The notes beneath the pieces are model-generated. The model was not told the DNA's origin. It saw only the letters and a list, made by a program, of their open reading frames with translations, and ran no database searches. Positions 22,582 to 34,052 of a stretch of DNA of 64,000 nt are shown piece by piece. The DNA comes from Lucifuga dentata (lineage: Eukaryota > Chordata > Actinopteri > Ophidiiformes > Bythitidae), in contig VXCM01000282.1 in NCBI GenBank assembly GCA_014773175.1, forward strand, positions 434,001 to 498,000, in the 5' to 3' direction. Made by a program: the position numbers and the translations under genes. Numbering within the stretch: the first letter of the stretch is position 1; the number at the start of each line of letters is the position of its first letter.

Positions 22582-24474
22582 GTAATTATAATCTATTCTA
22601 TATGGAAAGATACTTAATTTAATATCATGGTCATGCTTGTGACTGCCAAAGAGCTTCTTGACTGCATTAGTCTTATTACTGCAATATATGTAGTAATTCT
22701 ACACAAAAGCAATGATGTGTCCTACTACAGATGCACATCAAAATGCTTGAGATGCAGACAACCAAGAAAAATTTATGACACACTAAAATATTTCCACCCA
22801 TGTTTTGGTTCTTGTGAACACAGTAACTCATCAACAATACATGTTAGAAACTTCCCACCTTCTTGTACAGTAGATGATCTGATTTATTTTCTAGCACCTT
22901 CATACTACATTCATTTGCATAATAATACTGAAAAATATATTATTTAAATGAATTAAGCTAGGAAAGTAGACTGACACAAACATGTGCCAAGTAATGCATA
23001 AGTTGTCTAAACATAACTATCATTGCAGGTTATGGCATACATCATGTATCCTAATGTTACATCATTCATATTAAGTTTAATTGCACAATACGGACTTTCA
23101 ATCCAGAAGTCACCGTTATTCCCTTAATTTCTTTCCATATTATTTAGTTAATTTCCCTTTCCTCCCATTGTTTCAGCCAAAGCATTTAACCAATCAGTTT
23201 GTTTTCCCCTCTCTCTGAAGCAACACCCAAAACAAGTTGGCCACTAAAGAAGTGTAAAAGATGCCCAGCAGCACTGCAACAGTACTTCCATTAAAAAAAG
23301 ACATGCAGTGAATGAAATCATGTAGGCTATATAATAATAAAATAGATTTGTTGTCTTCAGAAACATTGACAGTCAAGAATGATCATTTATATATTTACAG
23401 GTAATTCATTTAATCAAAAATATATTCGCCAGTGTCTTGCTACAAATAAATGTTTGTAGTCTCATGTTAGTCTCACGTTGTACTGAATGTTTGCTTTAAT
23501 TACTGGAGATCAGAGATTGCCTTTGTTTTAAAAAAAAATAATTCATCAATAAAATAAGATCTAATATTAAATTATCACAGTTTATCAGCAGCAGTTCATT
23601 TTACCAGAATTGAATGTGAAGAGATCACTGGGCCCAACTCGACTTTTCATCATTCTGCCTTAAAGTGCACATGCTTGATGACCTTTGAATACTACTAGTA
23701 CTGCTTTGAGGGATTGAGAGTGACAAGGAGATAATGTCTACATAAACAAAAAACAATAATTAAACCAGTAATTTTTGTTTGGCAGAGCTAAGAGAAGCAC
23801 TTTCCCCTTGTTTGTAGTGCTTGGCTAAACACATACCACATCATTTTTTTGTAGTGATGACAACACAAAGATGAAATTGGCATCAATTTTCTCTTACAAC
23901 TTTGCCTAAGATGGCAAAGATCCTTATTTTCTAGAATGTACCAAGTACTGTTCCTTAATGATGTATTGAATATTTTTTTTAGATGGGGGAAAAAAGCTAA
24001 TTAAGTGCTAAAATTTCACATTAAGTCATAGTTTTCGTATTATTACAGTAAAAATCTCCCATTCTTCATTTCTGTTGTTGTCATCAGTGGGGCTGAACAA
24101 CAAGACAACAGTACAAAAGTACACATGAAGGGACTTGTCTGGCTCTTTGCGGTGAACACATGAAACCTGTCTGCTTGGGCCATAAATTTCCAGGCTAAGA
24201 CATGCTGCTGCCACACACACTTCTGTTAAGTATAGGCTTACACACTGTCTGAGACTAGACAAGCTGCAATGACAGAACAGAGAGTTCATGTGGCCACGGT
24301 TAGGTTAGCATTGTGATGTAGTTTAGTGGAAATGAAAGATAAAATCTTCCACAGAAGACTTGTTGAAAAAACAAAATGAATATTAAGAATCCCAATCATT
24401 TCGCAAGAGCAGATATTTCTTATGTTTGAATATCACTTACCAAAGTGTGAGTCAAAACAGCCAACACATCGGTA

Positions 24475-24605
24475 TTCTCAAAAACTAATGACTGGATTTA
24501 CATGAAATTTGCTGTGGATATTTATATACTCCCCAGTGGATGAATTCTTCTGGTGACTCTGATCTTTATTGTAGTGACACCATTAGTCTGAATTTTTATC
24601 CTGTA
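24475..24605. repeat. probable interspersed repeat fragment
   Basis: The order ACTAATGACTGGATTTACAT, TTTGCTGTGGATATT, GGATGAATTC, GGTGACTCTGATC matches the style of a dispersed teleost repeat. A related stretch may be at 60055-60130 (GAATCCCATGAAATGTGTAT, GAATATTCATGGGTC). Assignment is by recollection. Confidence 0.35.
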
Positions 24606-25782
24606 TACAAGAAATATTAAAATCTACTGTATTTAGCACATTGTCATGAAATATCCACTTATGATTCTGTGAGGAGTAACCCTTTCCATTTGAGACACTC
24701 CATTCTTTTCTCTAGTACCCAAAAAGTCAACTTTGAACACATAGAATTTTGTTTACTTGGCAGATCATTAAAGCTTTGCAGCTCCTAGACAGGAAGGACG
24801 ACTAAAGAAACAAAAAAGAAACATAATGAAGAGGCCAAAGATTGACTCTCCATTAAGTCAAGGAGAGACCAAATTGTCCAGAAATGCCAGATTATACGCT
24901 ACACTGCACATACTGCAATTACTTTATCAATGTTAAATTCTCTGAGAATTTAACTGACATCCTTATTAACATAAGCATAAGACAAGATTAGGTGAGGAAT
25001 GTGGAAGGATTTTCTTGCATGAAAACTTTTCCATTTACAGAGCAAGTTAATAAATTACCCTCTTATCAGGTATACCGCATGTGCTATTTAGTTATGCTCC
25101 CAAATATGAAATCCAGTTCAACATGTCTCAGAAGTTCATAAAAAGGACACGTGGATCAAAACTTGAACCAATTTCAAGAATCTCAGAGTTTTAACATGGA
25201 AAACAGCAAAACCCAAAATCAACACATACAACAGAGCTTAAGATGTCAGAGGTTTGCGTAAATATGAAAACATACAACATTCCACTGGTCAAACTGCTGG
25301 ATAAAGGAAGAGATGTAAAGTAGGACAGATTGCATCATTATCTAAAATGCCTTTTTCACTGTGAGCAGCATTACCAAACAGTTCAACTGAAAATAAATAC
25401 TGAAGCTACTTTGCCTGGAGCTTAATAAACAGCTTTTTATACAGGTTATGATAAAAATTAGGTTGTTTTGTGCTGTGGCCTCCAGATGCTGACAGCGACT
25501 CATAACCCAAAAATCATATTGCAACTACTAGCAACAAGAGGAGGATATACAATCCCTTTTATTTTTGATGAAGCCAAAATTCCTAATTTAAGTGAAAAAC
25601 AGAACAAGGACTAACTTTTCCATTTTAGAAAAACTGCTGGCTCTTAGAATAGCAAAGTCATCCCAACAACACTTTTCTAATATGGGATGAAGTGAATATT
25701 AGAGTCTTTGCGGGCTGGTTGTGGGGCATTAGATTTTTTAAAAATAATTTCCAAATAATGTTATGGCTGATCCAAATTTAAC

Positions 25783-25805
25783 AGAGAGAGAGAGAGAGAG
25801 AGAGA
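25783..25805. repeat. (GA)n microsatellite
   Basis: About 11 AG units in the intergenic region. Confidence 0.85.
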
Positions 25806-25881
25806 TTGTAAAAGTAATTGCATAAGTTAAAAAAAAAACAGTTTTAAGAACAGATGTGAGCATTTCTTTTTTTTTCTTTAG

Positions 25882-25956
25882 CCCAAGTTAAGTGAAAATT
25901 TCAATGATCGGTCCTTCACACACGCCTGGGCTCAAATTATGTCAAATGAAAGCAAT
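25882..25956 (+). other. 75 bp exon-like segment, unassigned
   Basis: Preceded by a strong acceptor (T/C-rich run then TTTAG) and followed by a perfect GTAAGT donor. It is open in phase 0 for 25 codons (KLSENFNDRSFTHAWAQIM within it). No ATG gene model or homologue is recognised, and its phase does not match the segment at 22445-22581. An open frame of this length is expected by chance in a fair fraction of cases, so support is mainly the splice signals. Confidence 0.2.
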
Positions 25957-28900
25957 GTAAGTATTGAGCTCTTTAGTCATGGAGCTCATGCACACCTGAT
26001 CTGTATGTTTGCTTAGTCCCAACCCCACTGTTACAAGCACAAGGCAGAAATGTATTAAAAGCAGCCTGAATGTGTTATAATAACAGAGACAATAATTGAG
26101 TTACTGAGGTCATTGCACATTTGGAAATAGCTAAGAACTTCCCACCCTAAACCCTCTGCTGACCTAATTCCTTTAAATTCCACACAGACAGACTGAAGTC
26201 ATGTCAACACCTGAAGAACAGTGCATCATTAGTTTGGACATAAATACAAATTAGCAGCCTTGGATTTGAAGATGACCCTGTAGTCAGAATGAGCTCAGTG
26301 TAAACTAGGAGATAAGCAATATTTAGATTTTTTTTAAATGAAAATACATATTGATATTTTTGTATCAACCTGCATGTGTTTTCTGCCTCAATATACAAGA
26401 AATTGCTGTTCCCCTCAGTATTTTATCCACGTGAGGGTCAAAAACTCATCAAAAGATCTAAATGGCACAATCAAATTATACTGAAACAAAGGATTAGCAG
26501 CTCTTTAAAGGTACACTCAGGGCCCTCAAATCTCAAAGTTTTCTCTCATCTCACTTGTGACATTTGATAGTCAAATTTGAAATTCAATTCCTTAACAGTG
26601 ACTGCAAAAAACTGGGATTTGAGAGTAATAGGAAAAGAAGGGAATGTACTTTTAAATAGTAAATAAACTGCAGATACAAACATCAGGAACAGAAAATAAA
26701 TTTCTCTGCCTTCCATCCTCAAAAACTATGAAAAATACTTGGCTCATTTATTATTTTACAAATATTTATTATTTTATAAATAAAGACCTGGGTCAGAAAA
26801 GCCCAGTATCAGCCAGTCACATCAGTAAAACCTATCTGTCTACCCAAACTGAGTTGTTTCTTTATGGAAAACCTTTTAAGCAGTGGAAAGAAGCTGGTAT
26901 TATTGAGCTTGAGTAGAAAATACAAATAAAGTTGTAGGTAAAGATGATAGCTGGTCACAGTGAGGGAGGTGAAAGGGACAAATCAAAACATTTTAACAAT
27001 CTTACAGTCTGATCCTCCCTCCACCAGTTGTAAATTGCCCTAAATGGGGTTATTCTTAGGCTAGTCAGCTCTTGAAGCCTTTTATGTCCATCCAGTAATT
27101 GTCAGAGAGCACTCCCGAGGAAATCACTCTTACTCTACTTGGCAGATAGGATCACGGATGTTGCCTCTTTCCCGTTACCCTCCAAACATGAGAAGGAAAC
27201 ACACTAGCAAAACAAAACGTTAGCCACGATAAAACCCTCAGATGTCTGTGTGTATTTGTGCAGATCACATGGTGTTTGAGAGAATTATGTACAGGGATAC
27301 TTGGGTGGTGTTTGTGTATGGGGGGATGGATTGTATGATGGTTAGCTGATACATCAGGCAGACACAGGCCTTTTCCACTTTTTGCTTCTTACTGCTTACA
27401 TTTTGGAGGTGTTCTTTATTTTATGGCTGCTAGTGTAAGGAAAGTGTGTGCTTAATGTGGAGAGGCCTACAACTTTGGATGTTGGATCTGTGGTTGCATT
27501 TTACCTTTAAATTTTCATCACTGATTTCTTTGTCCTGATCTTTTCCTGGAAATGTAAGCCAAAGTGGTGAATGTGGGAGGCAAGTTCATAACAAAAAGAT
27601 AGGGATGCGACCTGAAACTTTTCTTATCCATGCGTTAATATTTATCCACTTTTTAGAAGGAAAAAGAGCCCATGGCATCAGTATTTGAGAAATGACCAAA
27701 ATGAATGACATGATAAGTCTACTGGGGATAATTGTGTCAAATATGTGGGAATGCCATTTATATTCTCTGATTTATGATTCAGAATGCACCACAAACACAG
27801 GTTGCAAAATAAAGTATGCTATAATGTTGTTTCCTGCAATAGAAAGGGGTAGAGATCTAATCCAATCTATTGGAATAAATCGCTTCCCAATCCAACCCAG
27901 ATGTGCTTTTATTATTTCATCAGCTCCAGAGGTATTAATTCAAGAGAACAGAGGTCATTTGGAGAGACACATGGTTCTCCTTATCCCCAACTCTTCTCCC
28001 CAACTGTAATAATTTCATAGATGGGCCAAGACACACAACCTCCAAGTCGTCTCTAAACATGGCAGACTCTAGTGATCTCTCTGAAGTTGAGGTTCTCAGA
28101 AACATGATGAACTCTGATAATATTATGGAACCTCTGACTCTCGTTGGCTGTCTCATGACAAGCCAAATGATACATCATTTGACTCCAAACAGCCACCATT
28201 TTTTACCTTTGGGCGGGGCTGACTGAAGAGATGGAAATAGACAGGAGAGACAGTTCAAATACAAACTCATTTACAGGGATGGAGTAGATATGTTGGGTTA
28301 GTGAGCTCGTTACTCATGCTAATCTTGTACTAAGGTGTTTGGGTCTATAGTTCTGCCATGTTTGCTGCTTTTGTATTTATTTCCCCCTTCCAGAAATCTG
28401 TTGTTTTTGGAACTCTTGTTGAAAACAATCTTATGCAGACACCATTTAATAGCAGGCTACTGATTCAAACAAGCTCCAACATGTTGGCAGACCACATGCT
28501 TTCCAGCATTGTATTAGTAGTTTGGTTTTTGATGTGCATCATTTTGTCAGAGAGGCCATTAGATTATACATGTTCCAAATTAAAACTTACCAACTGAATC
28601 TAGTGGGTGTGTAGCTTTTATTTGGATCCTGTTCTTCAGCTTTCCCTCTGGAACTGAGAAGTGCATGAAATGAACTTCTGAAGTTTTTGGAAAGTCACTG
28701 ATGTTTTCTACAGTATATTTGGGTTCTTATGGGTGGAAATGTTTTTTTTTTTCTTAAAAGTATTTTCTAGTCTTGTCTGTGTTTCTGTGAAGAGTAACTA
28801 TAGTTCCTATACTATTTTGTATTTCCTGTTTCTGTGACTGTGTAAGGAAACTGCAGATCTGTGTTTTGAAATACTGAAATGGTTGAGGCAGAGAAGAGGG

Positions 28901-30400
28901 AAAAAGGGAGACTGGAATATAACTGCAGAGACAAAAGGTTCACTTATAGTTTGTTTACAGTAATATGTTGTGGAGCTCGTATCATATTTGACAGTGCACG
29001 TATTTTTCAGTGCTGTAGTAGCTTATCTTTACATGACTTATACAGCTAAATTAGCGGACCTGTATCTGTCTCAGTTAACCGACAGTCAGTATGTTTACAT
29101 GTATGCTTTAACTTCGATTATACTCAGATTAAGGCAATAAATCACTTTTTTTCCCCAAATGTGAACCACTTTGACAAGGGCGTAAATTGGAGTAAGTTTA
29201 CTTGGAGTAACAGATCTAGATTATGCGATTGTAATTTGATTTATTCAGGTATGTAAATGTCATAATCGGACTAAGCTGCTTCCACATGCATTTCCTCACC
29301 TGGCAGACCCTCTATATACTCTTATTGCACGACACGTGATGTATATTCATCAAACCGTGGAATCCTATTTGTTCCATCCATCCGCTACTCACATTATTGC
29401 CTTAAGTGCAGTACAAACCAATACTCGGAGTATAGTGTGCATGGAGCTTCCTGAATCAATAAAAGTTGTCACTTACATTAATTAGTAATGAGGGGAGCAA
29501 ATATATGAATCTTCTGGAACCTTAAAACAGGGTCCAGTCTCATTTACAGACAGGAAGTCAGTGGTCAAAGGGTTCGGGTATCATACTTGCAAGCTCCTCC
29601 TATTTCTACAGTCCCTAGGTTAAACCAGCATTCCTTCTTCCTTTATTAGGTCTACAATAAAAAATAATAATACTCTGTCAAGAGTAACTTTAGAATTTTT
29701 ATGATTTGGTAACCTCTTGGTTGTCACCTTTGGCTTCTCTTTATTAAGGAAAGTTTAGAAGACAAGAAAACTTTTCAAAAACCTTTTCTGAAAAATGCTT
29801 CAAGTTTCAAGAGAATTATTACATATTGCTGAATAAGAGGATGCAGGCTGCAGGATGGTGGTATAGGATTTATTTGCGATAAACTGCGCTTACGTCCTCA
29901 TTTACCCCAGCTCCTGCTCACTGTCCAGTTTATTTTATCAGTAGCTCACATTGTAGCTCTGACAGGCTGCTGAGATAAGACATGAGCACTCACTAATTCA
30001 ATGGAAAACAACATGAGACCTTACTGCATTTAGCCATGTGAATTTGTATATTTTCTTGCCATGTTAAAGACAGCAATAAGTTTTATTTAAAATCAGTGAG
30101 CAATTAATTTTTATTTATAGGAACGCCATCATAAACATTTAATAAAACTATTACAGACAACTCAGGCGAGTTGTGTGTAGAGAATCACAAATGAAGAAAT
30201 GCCTCATAGGAGAGGCTGAAACTGAATAGTACCAAATGTAAATGTACATTCTGTTAAATGAAGAAACTAAACTATCAGTACTCAAAAATGTTGTTTATCA
30301 AGTACGTTTGACCCATTTTATTGTGACAATTTAAGATTGCCAAGAAATGATCACATTCATGCTGCCCAGAGGATGAACCCTTTTTTTTTTTTTTAAATTA

Positions 30401-30440
30401 CCATATATACTCGAGTATAAGCTGAGTTTTTTATAACCAA
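30401..30440. repeat. remnant of a CTCGAGTATAAG-type repeat
   Basis: CCATATATACTCGAGTATAA followed by GCTGAGTTTT resembles a dispersed vertebrate DNA-repeat motif in which ACTCGAGTATAAGC recurs. Only one unit is present, after a T-run at 30380-30394. Confidence 0.35.
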
Positions 30441-32019
30441 ATTTCACAAGTAATTCAAATCAGATCCCAGAGAATGCAACTTCCAGGGGTGGAAATATCA
30501 CCCATTACCACTACACATTTTCCTGAGGATATTCCATGTAAGGGAGTGAACACTTTTTATTTTAATGACACCATGACCTTTCCTGTAGCATCACCCACAG
30601 GGTGAAGTTTACATTTTTAGCCCCACTGCAGTAAGGCTCTAAGAATAAACTGTCAGGTATTAATGTGTTTCATCCAATTCTAGGGTCACTTGTGGCCGCT
30701 ACAGCAGGGCATTAGACATTTGTCCTTTGTTTACTTAAGAGAGTTGTAGAAAACAACTACATCTTTTTTAATTACTCAGGATTGTGCAGATGAATGATAA
30801 CAAAATTATAGTTTGAAGTGGAAGAAGACTTCTCCACTCTACTTCCATTCCTAATATCACATTTGTTGATTAAAAAAACTTTCAGACAAGAAATATTTTA
30901 TTCCTGGAGTGTGTTGAGATGAGACCAAGAAGCTTCCAAATGCTACAAAGATGTGGATCTTGGAGTCAGTCATTGCGTTTATTACAAATCATTTCATGCC
31001 ATACAGCATATATTTTCAACTTTTATGCAAAGATTAGACCTCATTTGGGATTGAGTTCATCTAAAAGTAACTGAGCAAACAGGTTCAAATTTACTGTAGC
31101 TGAAACAGAGGAGTACTCTGTACAGTATTTGTTTTTATTACTTGGGATAACATGATCTGTATGATGTAATGGGCTTCAATCAAAATGACTAGAGAGAGGA
31201 AACAATGACTACATCTGTCTTCCCTGCTGAAACCTGCAAACTGTCAGTCTCTGCTGTTCTGAATTGTTCTCTATTGCCTTTTGCTGGTGCCACACCTGCA
31301 TTCTGGCACAATGGTTAATGTTGAGCTACACATGAATACTGTAGCAGAACAACTCAGGTATGAATTGAAACTTGGCCAAGGTTTATTGATCTTGAGCCCG
31401 AGGCCCCATCTCAAGAATAAGTTCAACACAGAGAATCTTCGCTATAGCTTGCTAGAAGAAAATAAACGACGGCACTCTTGGTAACTTGACTGACAACATT
31501 GGTTATCAACTCTCTGTAATGTTGTTTCAAACTGTGAAACGAGATACCTCTGAGATCATGCAAAATATCCAGAATCCAAGTTATATAACAGGGCAGAGGT
31601 CAGTACCTGCAGAGACTGTTCTTATTCACGTCTGAGATGGGGGGGAAAAAAATCATTTGGGAATTGTCTTTGGAGGAACTTCTAAACAAATTTTGTAGCT
31701 CACTCTGTATCAGCACACACACTGTTCTTTAGTTTTCCCTTGTAATTGCCCTGAAAACAAAACCTATTTTTGTTGGCACAGGCACTCATATGCATGTTCC
31801 ATTATCTGTTTTCTGATAACATCCCCAGCATTGACCAGAAAAGTTTTGTGAGTCCATTTTTAACAGGATCACAGAGAATAGATGTCAGGGACATGGGAAA
31901 TATGAGGCATCTTGGTTGGTCTTATCAGGCTAATTATTCAGGGCAAAATTCTCGTGTGATACACAAAAGCTAGGTACAGGTAAGCAATTACTTATCGATG
32001 TTTCAAGTCAAGTTTACAA

Positions 32020-32205
32020 GTTAAACTTGGAACTGGAATGAATTGAAACCAATGCCAGTATGGAAGGTAGGAAAAACAATTCTAAAATTTACCACTCCAG
32101 TAGTATGTTTTGGATAATGGTTGGCAGTAATGTAAATATGTATGTGGGTCATATTTATTGGGCTTAAACATGAAAAATCACTAGTGTGGGACCTTTATTT
32201 TAAGG
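32020..32205. mobile_element. half copy of the TTAA-flanked palindromic element
   Basis: TAATGGTTGGCAGTAATGTA, CATATTTATTGGGCTTAAAC and AAAAATCACTAGTGTGGGAC align in order with one arm of the full copies at 50006-50566 and 56139-56714. Only one arm is present, ending near 32200, so this copy is truncated or has lost its partner arm. Confidence 0.65.
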
Positions 32206-32974
32206 TATAGCTTTCAAGAAGACTTGCTTTTGGCTTTTGATAAAATGATGATAAAAATGATGAGAACTATGAGAGCAAAAACTGCATTATTAAAAGTAAC
32301 ACAGTCACACTGCTACTGTGTAACTGCTGCTTTGTGAATATTGAATGCTTTTAAAATTGTTTTTGAAGTTGTTTGCTTGAACGAGTGTCTAAAACACTGT
32401 TATACTAATAAAGTACTGTACCTGAGAGAGAAAGATAGACAAAAAAGTCATGAAGAGTCAGTGAGCTCATTTTGCTTTCATAGTGACCAAGCTGAGAGGA
32501 GTGTGTGGGTGTGTCTGAATTCCATTACCTCGCTTTGTTTTTTCAGTTAGCAAAGGAAAACAGGGGAAAGACTGGTTTTTAAAAAAAAGCCAGGCAGGAT
32601 GATATCCAGTGAAGGGTCAATATTTGGGAGTAATTTGATATTTGAATAATATCAACCATCGCAATATAATACAGTATGAAGAATGGTTTCCAGTGTGTGC
32701 TCTTCTAATGCCAACATCATTGCTATGGAAATACTGTATATTCTAAATGTCAGTTTTTATACATCTAAAATCAGAGTCACAGCACTGAAAAATGTGGTTG
32801 TCATGAAATCATTATAAAGGCATCTGAGCCATATTTTGGTATTTGCATTAGGGATTTAGTGGATGCAAACCCACCTGAGCATAGTTTTCCATAAAGTTCC
32901 CCTATTGATGTAAGTACATTCCAAAGTGACACGAGTGTTTCCTAATCTGTTAGATCTGGGTGAGTTTAATCAAC

Positions 32975-33025
32975 AAAATTTTGAGTACTTAGAAAAGCGC
33001 TCTATAAATAAAAATGTATTACTGT
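32975..33025. repeat. repeat-like tail
   Basis: GAAAAGCGCTCTATAAATAA with the following A/T run resembles the 3' tail of a dispersed teleost repeat, related in pattern to 3429-3486. Low certainty. Confidence 0.3.
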
Positions 33026-33779
33026 ATTATAAAATCTACTTGGTTATGGAAATAATAATGAAAGGTCATTTTAGGCAGCTCGCACTGATAATGACGCTAA
33101 GATTTTTCTGGCTGAACATGAACTCAAGTCAAATTATGCGCCACACTACATGGCTTCAACCTAATGAAAATTATAAAAGCATTCTTTAAACAAAGAAAGA
33201 TCAAGGAATTATCATGGTCAGTTGATCTGAACTATAAAAATAAGAAGAACTAACTTTACAAAGTGCTTTGTGATATTTTTTCTACCCTGCTGAGACTAAT
33301 GTTTGCTAGATTTTCATAATCATGCAGTGAAATTGAAGTTTAAATTATATTTACCCCAGATCATTGCTACAACCATAATAATGTTGTTGAAAGGTCTTTT
33401 CTTATTTTTCATTCATACACAGCAGGCATATGTCATATTCTTTATTTTATTAAGTATGAAATGGAGTGAAAATGGTCTTTTTTTTTTTTACTTTACAGGT
33501 CACCATTTATCCACTGCTTTGCTTTATGCTACATTACATTACTGATTCCTGCCTTATCTGACTATCAACCTCCCTCCTTTATTGTTTATCTCTCACTATC
33601 TTCCAGCTCTTGTTGATCCCTGTTCTTCTCACGTTCACCTTCAGGCTGAATTTAAATCTCAGCCATTCTTTTCTTCTCCTGCCCCTGCCTCCTTCACCTC
33701 TATCTGGCTGCTTGCCACTCCTCCTCCTCCTCTTCGGACACCAAATGCTGCAAATGGAGCCCGGCCCCCTTTACTTTCC

Positions 33780-34052
33780 TCAGCTGGAGGAATGAGAATT
33801 CACACACGCTCTGTCTCTCTCTCTCTTGCTTCTCTCAGACTCTCACACCAAGTGCTCAGGCAGCCAGCAGGCGAGAAAACACAGGCATCATGACCCTATT
33901 CGAGGACACTGTCTGTGCTGGAACTTCCAACAACTGAACTGTAAAGCTCAACACAAAGTGATGAAGAACCACTGAAGAAGATTTTTTGTTTCCTCCCCCA
34001 CTAGGGTCACCTTTGAAGTTTTCTCATCAACCTCAGGAATTATTTCCACAAC
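33780..34052 (+). promoter_or_regulatory. probable 5' UTR of the third gene, with upstream ORFs
   Basis: The sequence before ATG 34053 becomes less AT-rich and contains a (TC)n tract (33811-33832). Two upstream ATGs open short frames, 33890-33937 (15 residues) and 33961-33975 (4 residues), both closed before the main start. If the leader extends this far, the uORFs could lower translation of the main frame. The leader boundary is inferred. Confidence 0.4.

Larger units (their letters stand above)
22582..33780. other. gene-poor intergenic region
   Basis: About 11 kb of AT-rich sequence without a supportable gene on either strand. Open frames are all short (at most 106 codons), lack splice context and have no recognisable protein motif. 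Contents I can name are the repeats listed separately, an isolated GC box (GGGCGGGGC, 28211-28219) and one 75 bp exon-like segment at 25882. Distal regulatory sequence for either neighbour is possible but cannot be shown from one sequence. Confidence 0.6.

Noticed and set aside
22627..22947. 106-codon frame after the orphan exon
   Set aside because: No acceptor in suitable phase at its start and a Tyr/His-rich translation without recognisable motif.
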